Shown here: in pieces, positions 15,772 through 23,682 of the stretch | Layout: every line of letters starts with the position of its first letter | How positions within the stretch are numbered: the stretch's first letter is position 1 | The notes under the pieces: model-generated | The model's database searches: none | Seen by the model: the letters and a program-made list of their open reading frames with translations, nothing else | Told to the model about the DNA's origin: nothing | NCBI GenBank assembly: GCA_015264885.1 | Contig: JABZYY010000006.1 | Location: 1 to 28,292, forward strand | DNA: 28,292 bases | Origin: Streptococcus sp. | GTDB lineage: Bacteria; Bacillota; Bacilli; Lactobacillales; Aerococcaceae | Direction: 5' to 3' | Position numbers and translations under genes: made by a program

Positions 15772-17328
15772 ATGGAAATTAAAATTATTGAAACTAGTGA
15801 TATGCATGGGTACGTGCTACCGACAAACTATACAGAAAGAAACATGGACTTAGGATTCAGTACGGCGAAGGCTGCAACTGTGATTCGTCGCTTAAAAGAA
15901 GAAGCGAACGGTCCTGTGATTCAAATCGAAAATGGGGACTTCATTCAAGGGTCACCATTAAGCTACTATGTTCGTAAACAAGATTCGAAAGTAGCATCTG
16001 ATTTAACAAAAGTATTGAACTACTTAGACTATGACTTAGGAATTCTAGGGAATCACGAGTTTAACTATGGGTTAGACTACTTAAGAGAAGCGATTGCGTC
16101 TTACAACCACCCAATTCTTTGCTCAAATATTTTAACAAAAGACGGCAAGCCAGCGTTTGGCGAACCTTACAAAGTGTTCGAGAAAGACGGTGTGAAAATC
16201 GCGGTTTTAGGAATTACAACGCCTTATATTCCGAACTGGGAACAACCTGCAACAGTGAAAGATTTAGTATTCGTGAGCGCGTTGGAAACGGCGAAGAAAT
16301 ACGTTTCAGAAATGCGTAAAGTGGCGGATGTTGTCGTTGTAACGTACCACGGAGGATTCGAGTGCGACCTTTCATGCGGTGATCCAACGGAACTCTTAAC
16401 AGGAGAAAACGAAGGGTATGCGATTGCGACGCAAGTAGAAGGAATCGATGCGTTAGTGACAGGACACCAACACCGTGTGATTGCACAAAAAGTGAATGGC
16501 GTGCCAGTGATTCAACCAGGATACCGCGGCGCTTATGTAGGTGAGATCAGCTTAGAAGTGGAAAAAGTAGACGGGAAGTATACGGTTGTTTCAAGTGAAG
16601 CAAAACTTCACCCAACAGAAGATGTGCCAGCAGATCCAGCCGTATTAGAAATGTTTAGCGACTTACAAGCGGAAGTGGAAGATTGGTTAGATACTCCAGT
16701 AGGAAAAGTTGTTGGAGATATGACGATTAAAGATCCACATGCAGCGCGTTTAAGCGAGCATCCATATATTGAATTTATCAATAAGGTTCAAATGGAAGCC
16801 AGCGGTGCAGACATCTCAGGAACTGCGTTATTTAACAATGACGGACGTGGATTTAACTCAGAAATCCGTATGCGTGACGTGATTACGAACTACATTTATC
16901 CAAATACATTAGCCGTTCTAAAAGTGAGCGGGGAAGACTTAAGAAAAGCTCTTGAGCGTGTGGCGACTTATTTCATCGTCGAAAACGGACAAGCAGTCTT
17001 CAATCCTAAATATGTGGAACCAAAACCTCAATTCTATAACTACGATATGTACGAAGGGATCGAGTACACATTAGACTTCACTAGACCATTCGGCGACCGT
17101 GTAACTCGCTTAGAGTACCATGGCAAACCTGTTCAAGATACGGATGAACTAGAAGTAGTGACAAACCAATATCGTGCAGTTGGTGGCGGGAACTATAGTA
17201 TGTTTAAGCCAGAGAAGATTGTGCGTGAGGTGCAGATTGACATGACGGAGCTCATTGCGGAATACTTGCGCAAACATCCAGTCATCGAAGCAACAGTCAA
17301 CAACAACTTTAAGACTGTGGTGAAATAA
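15772..17328 (+). CDS. 5'-nucleotidase / 2',3'-cyclic phosphodiesterase family protein, cytosolic
   Basis: The 518-residue protein is a two-domain metallophosphoesterase. The N-terminal domain has SDMHG (Asp10, His12), IENGDF, ILGNHEFNYG, TYHGG and TGHQHR, the full metal-binding set. The C-terminal domain (from about residue 320) has the 5'-nucleotidase substrate-binding features FNNDGRGF and YNYDMYEGIEYTLD. Relatives such as YfkN are secreted and wall-anchored, but this protein has no signal peptide and no sorting motif, so it should act in the cytosol. The ATG at 15772 follows AAAGTGAGG by 6 nt, which excludes the GTG at 15760. The gene ends just before the structured repeat at 17337, whose T tract would terminate it. 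Confidence 0.85.
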   Translation: MEIKIIETSDMHGYVLPTNYTERNMDLGFSTAKAATVIRRLKEEANGPVIQIENGDFIQGSPLSYYVRKQDSKVASDLTKVLNYLDYDLGILGNHEFNYGLDYLREAIASYNHPILCSNILTKDGKPAFGEPYKVFEKDGVKIAVLGITTPYIPNWEQPATVKDLVFVSALETAKKYVSEMRKVADVVVVTYHGGFECDLSCGDPTELLTGENEGYAIATQVEGIDALVTGHQHRVIAQKVNGVPVIQPGYRGAYVGEISLEVEKVDGKYTVVSSEAKLHPTEDVPADPAVLEMFSDLQAEVEDWLDTPVGKVVGDMTIKDPHAARLSEHPYIEFINKVQMEASGADISGTALFNNDGRGFNSEIRMRDVITNYIYPNTLAVLKVSGEDLRKALERVATYFIVENGQAVFNPKYVEPKPQFYNYDMYEGIEYTLDFTRPFGDRVTRLEYHGKPVQDTDELEVVTNQYRAVGGGNYSMFKPEKIVREVQIDMTELIAEYLRKHPVIEATVNNNFKTVVK

Positions 17329-17336
17329 TAAAATAT

Positions 17337-17527
17337 GAAAAAAGCTACGCTTTATTTTCGGATAAACCCATAGTAGCCAATATAGCTGTACCGGATTGAG
17401 CCAAGGTCTCAATCCTATCGAGCCTCAAACGGATGGTAGGAAATGAATTTCCAACCATCCGTAATTCGCATCGATTACTGATCGCTATAATGGCTACTAT
17501 GTTATCCGAAAACGCGTAGCTTTTTTT
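17337..17527 (+). repeat. terminator-embedded structured repeat (EFAR-like?)
   Basis: Outer arms AAAAAAGCTACGC and TTTTCGGATAA (17337-17365) pair with 17502-17525, and a T tract follows, so the whole acts as a terminator for the 5'-nucleotidase gene. A second arm, CATAGTAGCCAATATAGC (17369-17386), pairs with 17484-17501 with one mismatch. The centre has two independent hairpins: GGATTGAG-CCAAGGT-CTCAATCC (17393-17415), and CGGATGG with CCATCCG around GGAAAT-GA-ATTTCC (17430-17461). GCCTCAAA (17422-17429) and TAATTCGCAT (17462-17471) flank the second hairpin. The same motifs occur in the element at 14852-14934. Confidence 0.75.
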
Positions 17528-17725
17528 CTTTGCATCTTAACGTTGTTGTGTTGCTTCGATGGAGTGAGTGCAAGTATTCCTTCATTCGAAATGAGAAAGT
17601 GCTAAGAGTAATTGGAGATTCTTATGTTGAGATTGCGAAAAGTTTAGGATTTTGTTAGGGAATATTACGGTGAAGGTGGGATATGGTATGATGAAGGCAC
17701 TGAATTGCAAAGTGAGGTTTTGTGT
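17528..17725. other. intergenic region before the lipoprotein gene
   Basis: About 200 bp without a supported gene lie between the repeat and the lipoprotein start. The only signal seen is TGG-TATGAT (17684-17692), an extended -10 element followed by AAAGTGAGG (17709-17717). Confidence 0.5.
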
Positions 17726-18397
17726 GTGAAGTTAAAGAAATGGTCGTGGATTGGGCTATTGATGTTATGCGTTGCGATGTTAGTGGGGTGTGCGGATCAC
17801 ACGAGTCGTGGGTATCTTGAAGAGCTTGCTGGGAAAGAATTGAGCAGGGTTTATCCAACAGAGAATATTGAAGATTTATTTGAGCAGTTTCCGAAGGGAT
17901 TTACCGTGAGTCAGATGCGTGTAGTCGGTGACTCGAATGTATTTGTTTATCTTGAGGCTAGAGAAAAAGGGAAGCCGCTAGTTGGAACGATTAAGCAGCT
18001 CAATTCTAAAACTAAGGAAGAGGAAAAAAGCCTGACGTTGCAATATGTGGATGGGAAGTTTGTTTTTGAAAATGAAGAAGAGGCAAAAAAACTCTGGCCA
18101 CAAGGAAAGTTCTTATTCCAGGAATTGCAATTGAATAAAGATATTTTGGCAAAGGCAAAATTGCGAGAGAATATTTATACGAAGAAAGAAGAAAGTCCTA
18201 CTGGGGATAATACATTTTATCTGAAATATAGTATTCAACTTCCAATGGTCAGTCGGATTTTGGGGATAGACGAGTCGCAGCCGGTAGAGCTCTTTATCTT
18301 TGGTCGTGACGAGTCCGATGGCTTCGTATATGAAATTGGAACGGAGCAAGATCATCAAACGACTTTATGGGAAATGATACGAGAAATTAGGAAATAG
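17726..18397 (+). CDS. lipoprotein of unknown function beside a Bce-type two-component system
   Basis: I do not recognise this 223-residue protein. It starts with GTG, placed 8 nt after AAAGTGAGG, giving MKLKKWSWIGLLMLCVAM and the lipobox LVGC, so a lipid-anchored surface protein is likely. An in-frame TTG at 17705 would put the ribosome site inside the gene. The mature part is charged, with a Lys/Glu-rich centre (KTKEEEKS, ENEEEAKKLW) and no membrane segments. It lies 50 bp before the response regulator in the same direction. It could be an accessory sensor or a target of that system; this is inferred from position only. Confidence 0.7.
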   Translation: MKLKKWSWIGLLMLCVAMLVGCADHTSRGYLEELAGKELSRVYPTENIEDLFEQFPKGFTVSQMRVVGDSNVFVYLEAREKGKPLVGTIKQLNSKTKEEEKSLTLQYVDGKFVFENEEEAKKLWPQGKFLFQELQLNKDILAKAKLRENIYTKKEESPTGDNTFYLKYSIQLPMVSRILGIDESQPVELFIFGRDESDGFVYEIGTEQDHQTTLWEMIREIRK

Positions 18398-18406
18398 ATG
18401 GTTTTC

Positions 18407-18430
18407 TGTAAATTGGAAAGATGTTACAAT
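18407..18430 (+). promoter_or_regulatory. possible promoter and inverted repeat before the response regulator
   Basis: TACAAT (18425-18430) can serve as a -10 element. TGTAA (18407-18411) and TTACA (18424-18428) form an inverted repeat with a 12-bp gap that overlaps it. The orientation is opposite to the usual BceR box, so this may be chance. Confidence 0.3.
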
Positions 18431-18447
18431 GAAAACGAGGTGAGTGT

Positions 18448-19131
18448 ATGCAAACAATAATGATTGTCGAAGATGAAAAAGTCATTCGCGATGCGATTGT
18501 ACAAGAATTGGAAAAATGGAATTATGAAGTGGTTGCGGTGGAAGACTTCTCGCAAGTATACACTCAATTTTTAGCAGTTAATCCGCAGTTGGTCATTCTG
18601 GATATTACATTGCCGTTTTATAATGGCTATTATTGGTGCCAAGAGATTCGTAAGGTGTCTCAGGTGCCGATTATGTTCTTGTCGTCAAGGGATCAAGCGA
18701 TGGATATTGTGATGTCAATCAATATGGGCGCGGATGATTATATGACAAAGCCGTTTGAACCAAGTGTATTGGTTGCAAAAATCCAAGGGATGATGCGTCG
18801 TAGTTATGAGTTCGTTCAGCAAAAAGATTGGCTGGAATATAAGGGGATTGCCTTGCAACTGGGAAGCGGAAAAGTTTCGTATGAGGGCAATGTTATTGAA
18901 TTGTCGAAGAATGAATTTATTATTTTGCGCGTATTGTTTGAAAAACAAGGGGACATTGCGCCAAGAGAAGATTTAATGAATGCATTGTGGAATAGCGATG
19001 TGTTTGTCGATGATAATACCTTGTCCGTGACGGTTGCTCGCTTGCGAAAACGCCTTGGCGAAATTGGATTGGAAAAATTAATCACGACGAAAAAAGGCGT
19101 CGGGTATGGATTGGCGGAAGTGATTGAATGA
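18448..19131 (+). CDS. OmpR-family response regulator, BceR-like
   Basis: The 227-residue protein has a receiver domain with acidic residues at 8-9, phosphoacceptor Asp52 (ILDITLP), Ser79/80 and Lys101 (MTKPFEP). A winged-helix DNA-binding domain fills residues 130-227 (LSKNEFIILRVLFE, VDDNTLSVTVARLRKRLG, GVGYGL). Together with the kinase it overlaps by 4 nt, it forms a two-component system. The kinase type points to the BceR group, whose members bind a short inverted repeat before Bce transporter genes. A matching box exists at 6201-6214. A GAGGTGAG site precedes the ATG. Confidence 0.9.
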   Translation: MQTIMIVEDEKVIRDAIVQELEKWNYEVVAVEDFSQVYTQFLAVNPQLVILDITLPFYNGYYWCQEIRKVSQVPIMFLSSRDQAMDIVMSINMGADDYMTKPFEPSVLVAKIQGMMRRSYEFVQQKDWLEYKGIALQLGSGKVSYEGNVIELSKNEFIILRVLFEKQGDIAPREDLMNALWNSDVFVDDNTLSVTVARLRKRLGEIGLEKLITTKKGVGYGLAEVIE

Positions 19132-20126
19132 AGACAAAAGTAGAATTTAGTATGGCTTGGTTCAAATCGCATGCCTTCTTACTCGGGGCACTGGCCTTCA
19201 TCGAAGTGTTTTCGATTGGGTTCTTCTTTGTCTTTAATTGGCTAAATTCAGAAGTCGGCTATTATTTATTTTTACTAGCCTTTTTCCTTTTGGTAGTCGC
19301 TGGTGCACTTTTGTGGCACGATTGGAAAAAGTACAGAGAAGTCGTTCGAAGTTTGCAGCAGGAAGTGACGACATTAGACGATGGGTTTTCGCCTGTTGTG
19401 AGTCATTTATATGAGGCCATCCAACAAGAAAAGTCGGATATGCGAGGGTTAAGTACGAAGATGAAGCAACTTCGCAAGGAAGATGTGGACTACTATACGT
19501 TATGGGCGCACCAAATTAAAACGAGTATTGCGGCGAGTCAGTTGCTGATTCGTGAGTTGCCGCAAACGTCCGAGAAATCCTTATTGAGTCAAGAACTCGT
19601 TCGGATTACGACCTATACAGAACTAGCACTGCATTATGTCCGAATGGAAAGTTTCCATCAAGACTTATCGATTTCAACGATTTCTATCGATGAAGTGATT
19701 CGTCCACTATTGAAGAAATATGCGACGTTCTTTATTTCGAAGAAATTGCATTTGGACTATGTTCCTACTGAGAAAAAGGTGGTCACGGATTCTAAGTGGC
19801 TAGGCGTTATCGTCGAGCAAGTGTTATCGAATGCAGTGAAATATACGCCTGAAGAGGGAACGATTCGTATTCTTTTTGAAGGAGATACGTTAACGATTAA
19901 AGATACGGGAATCGGGATTGCTCCTTACGATATTAAACGGATTTTTGAACGTGGATTTAGTGGTTATAACGGTCGTGTGAACCACCAATCGACAGGACTA
20001 GGGCTCTATTTATCTGCAGAGATTGCTAAACGATTAGGCGTTAAACTCAGTGTAGACTCGACTGTTGGAGAAGGGACCACGGTTCGTATTCAAATTCCGT
20101 CTGAAGTGATGCAAGTGAAAGATTAA
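19128..20126 (+). CDS. intramembrane-sensing histidine kinase, BceS-like
   Basis: The 332-residue kinase has two membrane helices (about 17-38 and 43-63) joined by only a few outside residues, so it has no extracellular sensing domain. The phosphoacceptor is His128 in LWAHQIKTSIAAS. The N box follows with Asn235 (SNAVKYTP), then the G1 box DTGIGI (259-264) and the G2 box STGLGLYL. This is the layout of BceS-type kinases, which read the activity of a Bce transporter instead of the drug itself. The residue after HQIKT is Ser, where BceS-type kinases generally have Pro. The start overlaps the regulator's stop (ATGA). Confidence 0.9.
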   Translation: MKTKVEFSMAWFKSHAFLLGALAFIEVFSIGFFFVFNWLNSEVGYYLFLLAFFLLVVAGALLWHDWKKYREVVRSLQQEVTTLDDGFSPVVSHLYEAIQQEKSDMRGLSTKMKQLRKEDVDYYTLWAHQIKTSIAASQLLIRELPQTSEKSLLSQELVRITTYTELALHYVRMESFHQDLSISTISIDEVIRPLLKKYATFFISKKLHLDYVPTEKKVVTDSKWLGVIVEQVLSNAVKYTPEEGTIRILFEGDTLTIKDTGIGIAPYDIKRIFERGFSGYNGRVNHQSTGLGLYLSAEIAKRLGVKLSVDSTVGEGTTVRIQIPSEVMQVKD

Positions 20127-20132
20127 TGAAAG

Positions 20133-20157
20133 CGAGGGGGAACCCTCGTTTTTTTTT
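20133..20157 (+). terminator. terminator after the kinase gene
   Basis: CGAGGG-GGAA-CCCTCG forms a 6-bp stem with a 4-nt loop and is followed by nine T. It separates the two-component genes from rapZ. Confidence 0.9.
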
Positions 20158-20187
20158 GCGATAAAAGGGGGTGTTTTCGCTAAAAAG

Positions 20188-20218
20188 TTAACAATGACAC
20201 GCCCGGATGTGTTATAAT
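20188..20218 (+). promoter_or_regulatory. promoter of rapZ-yvcK
   Basis: TATAAT (20213-20218) lies 39 bp before the start codon. TTAACA (20188-20193) is a possible -35 element with a rather long 19-bp spacer. Confidence 0.5.
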
Positions 20219-20257
20219 TGTAAAGATAACAATATCGTTTGAGATAGGAGAATGACA

Positions 20258-21148
20258 ATGGCAGTAGATCAACTAGAATTAGTCGTCATTACAGGTATGA
20301 GTGGGGCAGGGAAAACTGTTGCAATGCAAAGTTTCGAAGACATGGGATATTTCTGTGTCGATAATATGCCACCAAGTCTTCTACCAAAATTTTGGGAATT
20401 AGTAAAAGAATCAGGAAAAATTACAAAAATTGCGCTTGTAATCGACTTACGTTCACGCGCATTCTTTGATGAAATCATGTCCGCTATTGCAGGACTTGAT
20501 AACACATCATTTATTACAACAAAAATTTTATTCTTAGAAGCGAGCGATGATGCGCTTGTTTCTCGTTACAAAGAAACAAGAAGAACGCACCCTCTAGCAA
20601 GTGATGGTCGTATTTACGATGGGATTATTGCGGAACGTCGTTTATTGCAAGATATTAAGACACGTGCGCAAAAAGTGATTGATACAACAAATCTTTCACC
20701 TCGTAAATTACGTGAAGAAATCATGCAAGCATTCTCTACAGGCAGCGAAGGGATTTTCACAATCCAAGTGATGTCATTTGGATTTAAATACGGACTTCCA
20801 ATCGATGCGGATGTCGTGATGGATGTACGTTTCTTACCAAATCCACACTATATTGCTGAGTTACGTCCACTAACTGGTCTAGATGAACCTGTGTATGATT
20901 ATGTCATGAGCCAACCAGAAGCGAAGACGTTCTATCATAAATTGATGGACTTACTCGACTTCTCAATTCCAGGCTACAAAAAAGAAGGAAAATCTAGCGT
21001 GACGATTGCCATCGGATGTACTGGTGGGCAACACCGTTCTGTAGCTTTTGCGGAACGTATCGGACGCGAATTATTATCAGACTCTTATAACGTGAAAATC
21101 TCTCATCGTGACAAAGACCGTCGTAAAGAAGGGAATGGACGCTCATGA
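20258..21148 (+). CDS. rapZ: RNase adapter / nucleotide-binding protein RapZ (YvcJ)
   Basis: The 296-residue protein has Walker A GMSGAGKT (13-20) and the family segments [18 protein letters not shown] and SFGFKYG. The C-terminal [17 protein letters not shown] and SHRDKDRR complete the match. In E. coli RapZ controls glucosamine-6-phosphate synthase through a small RNA; in Firmicutes the YvcJ role is less clear and has been linked to competence. The ATG at 20258 is chosen over the in-frame ATG at 20252, because AGGAG ends at 20250 and only the later start has normal spacing. The end overlaps yvcK, the usual order before whiA. Confidence 0.95.
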   Translation: MAVDQLELVVITGMSGAGKTVAMQSFEDMGYFCVDNMPPSLLPKFWELVKESGKITKIALVIDLRSRAFFDEIMSAIAGLDNTSFITTKILFLEASDDALVSRYKETRRTHPLASDGRIYDGIIAERRLLQDIKTRAQKVIDTTNLSPRKLREEIMQAFSTGSEGIFTIQVMSFGFKYGLPIDADVVMDVRFLPNPHYIAELRPLTGLDEPVYDYVMSQPEAKTFYHKLMDLLDFSIPGYKKEGKSSVTIAIGCTGGQHRSVAFAERIGRELLSDSYNVKISHRDKDRRKEGNGRS

Positions 21149-22176
21149 TGTTCGAGGTAACACCGAACCCTCCGAGGAAGAAAGGCCCGAAAATCACCGT
21201 TATTGGTGGAGGAACAGGGCTCCCAGTTCTCTTGAGAAATCTTCGTAAGAGAGATGCGGATGTGACTGCGATTGTAACGGTTGCCGATGATGGTGGAAGT
21301 TCAGGAATCATTCGAGATTATATGAACGTTGTGCCACCAGGAGATATTCGAAACTGTATGATTGCTCTTTCTCCGATGAACGCTTTACAAAAAGAAATCT
21401 TCCAATATCGTTTTAATTCCGACGACCAATTCTTCGCTGGACATGCGATTGGAAACTTAATCATTGCGGCCTTAACAGAGATGCGTGGAAATATTTTCGA
21501 TGCGATTCGTCTCCTAAGCCGTATGATGGCGGTGGAAGGACATGTGTATCCTGCCGCTGAAGAGCCATTATTACTCCGTGCTGAATTCCAAGATGGAACG
21601 ATTGTGGACGGGGAAGCGGAACTTGTCAAATATCGCAAGAAGATTAAGCGAGTTTCCGTGCATTGTTACGACGAAAATCGTAAACCCGATGAAAGCCGAA
21701 CTCCAATGGCGGCACGTGAAGTCATCAATGCGATTATGGAAGCCGATATGGTTGTACTAGGACCTGGTAGTCTTTATACTAGTATCTTGCCAAACTTAAT
21801 GATTAGCGATATTGGTCAAGCCGTTTGTGAAACGAAAGCGGAAGTGGTGTACATCTGTAACATCATGACGCAACGTGGTGAAACGGAACATTTTACCGAT
21901 GCAGATCATGTACGCGTGTTACATGACCATTTAGGAACTCAGTTCATCGACACTGTTCTCGTGAATACAGAGGCAGTGCCAGAAGAGTACTTAAACCAAC
22001 AAAAGAACGAAGAGTATCTTTACCAAGTGAAGTACGACTTCCAAGGATTGCGCGACGAGGGATGCCGAGTAGTGTCGTCTGACTTTATTAAATTACGCGA
22101 AAAAGGCGTATACCATGATGGTGAAAAAGTCATCGATGAATTATTCCGACTCCTACAAAGTGCACGAATTGAATAA
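21145..22176 (+). CDS. yvcK: YvcK/GlmR family protein
   Basis: The 343-residue protein contains [37 protein letters not shown] and GPGSLYTSI, the marks of the YvcK/CofD-like family. In Bacillus and relatives it binds UDP-N-acetylglucosamine and steers carbon into cell-wall precursor synthesis under gluconeogenic growth. It overlaps rapZ by 4 nt. Two tandem ATG codons (21145 and 21148) are possible starts. A hairpin follows at 22191-22215 before whiA. Confidence 0.95.
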   Translation: MMFEVTPNPPRKKGPKITVIGGGTGLPVLLRNLRKRDADVTAIVTVADDGGSSGIIRDYMNVVPPGDIRNCMIALSPMNALQKEIFQYRFNSDDQFFAGHAIGNLIIAALTEMRGNIFDAIRLLSRMMAVEGHVYPAAEEPLLLRAEFQDGTIVDGEAELVKYRKKIKRVSVHCYDENRKPDESRTPMAAREVINAIMEADMVVLGPGSLYTSILPNLMISDIGQAVCETKAEVVYICNIMTQRGETEHFTDADHVRVLHDHLGTQFIDTVLVNTEAVPEEYLNQQKNEEYLYQVKYDFQGLRDEGCRVVSSDFIKLREKGVYHDGEKVIDELFRLLQSARIE

Positions 22177-22190
22177 TAACAAATAAAATA

Positions 22191-22215
22191 GGAGCCAAGA
22201 CTTCCTCTTGGCTCC
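22191..22215 (+). terminator. hairpin between yvcK and whiA, possible weak terminator
   Basis: GGAGCCAAGA pairs perfectly with TCTTGGCTCC around a 5-nt loop. No T tract follows (TTCAACATG), so it may be an mRNA processing or attenuation structure and not a full terminator. Confidence 0.5.
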
Positions 22216-22248
22216 TTCAACATGACTAGAAGAGAAAGGAGGAGGCCT

Positions 22249-23199
22249 GTGTCCTTATTATCATTTGCTGCAGAAACAAAACAAGAACTAACGCAACTAG
22301 AAGTGCAATATGATTATTCAAAATATGAACTTGCGGCGCTCATTCGAATGAATGGGGCGGTTGGGATTTTGAATCGTCAATTGATTTTAAATATCCAAAC
22401 AGAAAACGCGACGATTGCTAGACGTATTTATGTGCTCTTGAAGAAGTATTATCAAGTAGAAAGTGAACTCTTGGTTCGCCGTAAGATGAAACTGAAGAAG
22501 AACAATGTGTATATCGTACGTTTAAAACACGGAACAGAAGAGATTCTGGAAGACTTGAATATCAAGTCGAGCGGCTTATTTAATATGCGCGTTCCAGAAA
22601 ATGTTCGTGAAGACGAAGAGAAGATGCGTGCCTACCTTCGTGGGGCGTTTCTGGCGGGCGGTTCGATTAATGACCCGAAAACAAGCCGTTATCATTTAGA
22701 GATTTATTCGATTTACGAAGAGCATAATGACGATATTTGTCAGATGATGAATGCGTTTGGGTTGAATGCCAGAACGATTGAGCGTCGTAAGGGGTATATC
22801 ACGTACTTGAAAGAAGCCGAGAAAATTGCAGACTTCCTTGCCGTGATTCATGCTTCCAAGGCGATGTTGCATTTTGAAGATATCCGAATCATTCGCGATA
22901 TGCGAAATACTGCGAATCGTTTAGTAAACTGCGAGAATGCCAATATTAATAAAGTGGTGAATGCAGCCACTCGTCAAATCGAAGAGATTCAATATATTGA
23001 AGATACGGTAGGGCTCGATGCCTTGCCGGATAAATTATCGGATATTGCAAAAATCCGTTTGGAGAATCCAGAAATTAGTTTGAAAGAGTTAGGCGAAATG
23101 TTACCTTCTGGGCCTATCTCAAAATCAGGGGTAAACCACAGACTGCGTAAGATTTCTGAATTTTCTCAAAAATTAAGAGAAGAAGGAAAAGCCAATTAG
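22249..23199 (+). CDS. whiA: DNA-binding protein WhiA
   Basis: The 316-residue protein starts at GTG 22249, 4-6 nt after AAAGGAGG, giving [18 protein letters not shown], which matches WhiA N-termini. The in-frame ATG at 22222 would add nine odd residues and lie upstream of the ribosome site. The LAGLIDADG-like segment [22 protein letters not shown] and the C-terminal helix-turn-helix ([25 protein letters not shown]) are both present, quoted here as two separate short pieces. WhiA influences cell division and chromosome segregation in Firmicutes. The rapZ-yvcK-whiA order is conserved. Confidence 0.95.
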   Translation: MSLLSFAAETKQELTQLEVQYDYSKYELAALIRMNGAVGILNRQLILNIQTENATIARRIYVLLKKYYQVESELLVRRKMKLKKNNVYIVRLKHGTEEILEDLNIKSSGLFNMRVPENVREDEEKMRAYLRGAFLAGGSINDPKTSRYHLEIYSIYEEHNDDICQMMNAFGLNARTIERRKGYITYLKEAEKIADFLAVIHASKAMLHFEDIRIIRDMRNTANRLVNCENANINKVVNAATRQIEEIQYIEDTVGLDALPDKLSDIAKIRLENPEISLKELGEMLPSGPISKSGVNHRLRKISEFSQKLREEGKAN

Positions 23200-23249
23200 A
23201 AGCATCTGGACGTAGCTTACTATAGAAAAAACTATAGGAGGTTCGTCTT

Positions 23250-23630
23250 ATGAACTTAGTATCTTTAATTGGTCGTGTTGTCAAAGAAGTAGAGGTGCAA
23301 CAGCTTCAACCTTCCGGAAAGAGTGTGTTTAATAATACCATCGCGGTGCAAAATGTATACCGAAATAGCGATGATTCCTATCATTCACACTTTATCCAAG
23401 TGGTCGCATGGGGCAAAATTGCAGAACGGATTGGCAAGTTTGTCAAAAAGGGAGACCGTATTGGCGTGGAAGGACGACTCAATACCCGTCGCTACACTAA
23501 CAAGAATCATCAAGAAGTGTATGTGACCGAAGTGGTGATTGAGGAAGTGTACTTCTTAGAGAGAAAACACGAGACTGAAGAGGACGGGGCAAGTCCTTTT
23601 GAAGATCCGCAAAGTTTGTTTGTGGAATAG
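23250..23630 (+). CDS. small single-stranded DNA-binding protein
   Basis: The 126-residue protein is a short SSB. It has one OB-fold (MNLVSLIGRVVKEVEV, FIQVVAWGKIAERIGKFV, GDRIGVEGRLNTRRY) and only about 20 residues of acidic tail ending in FVE. The usual replication SSB is longer, with a Gln/Gly-rich linker and a DDDIPF-type tip. This one is closer to SsbB-type paralogues used in competence, though the assignment is inferred. AGGAGG precedes the ATG. A CTATAG-A6-CTATAG hairpin (23220-23237) lies directly on the ribosome site. It follows whiA in the same direction. Confidence 0.85.
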   Translation: MNLVSLIGRVVKEVEVQQLQPSGKSVFNNTIAVQNVYRNSDDSYHSHFIQVVAWGKIAERIGKFVKKGDRIGVEGRLNTRRYTNKNHQEVYVTEVVIEEVYFLERKHETEEDGASPFEDPQSLFVE

Positions 23631-23644
23631 TGTAAGGAGAGAAA

Positions 23645-23679
23645 TTCCTTCACGTGACAGTTTAAATGAAGGAGTTTTT
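23645..23679 (+). terminator. hairpin overlapping the DUF554 ribosome site
   Basis: TTCCTTCA (23645-23652) pairs with TGAAGGAG (23667-23674), followed by TTTTT. It looks like a small terminator for ssb. Its right arm contains AAGGAG, the ribosome site for the GTG start at 23683, so folding would also hide that site. Confidence 0.45.
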
Positions 23680-23682
23680 CAA

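Noticed and set aside
18407..18428. BceR box upstream of the response regulator
   Set aside because: TGTAA-N12-TTACA has reversed half-site order and a 12-bp gap, so it does not fit TNACA-N4-TGTNA.
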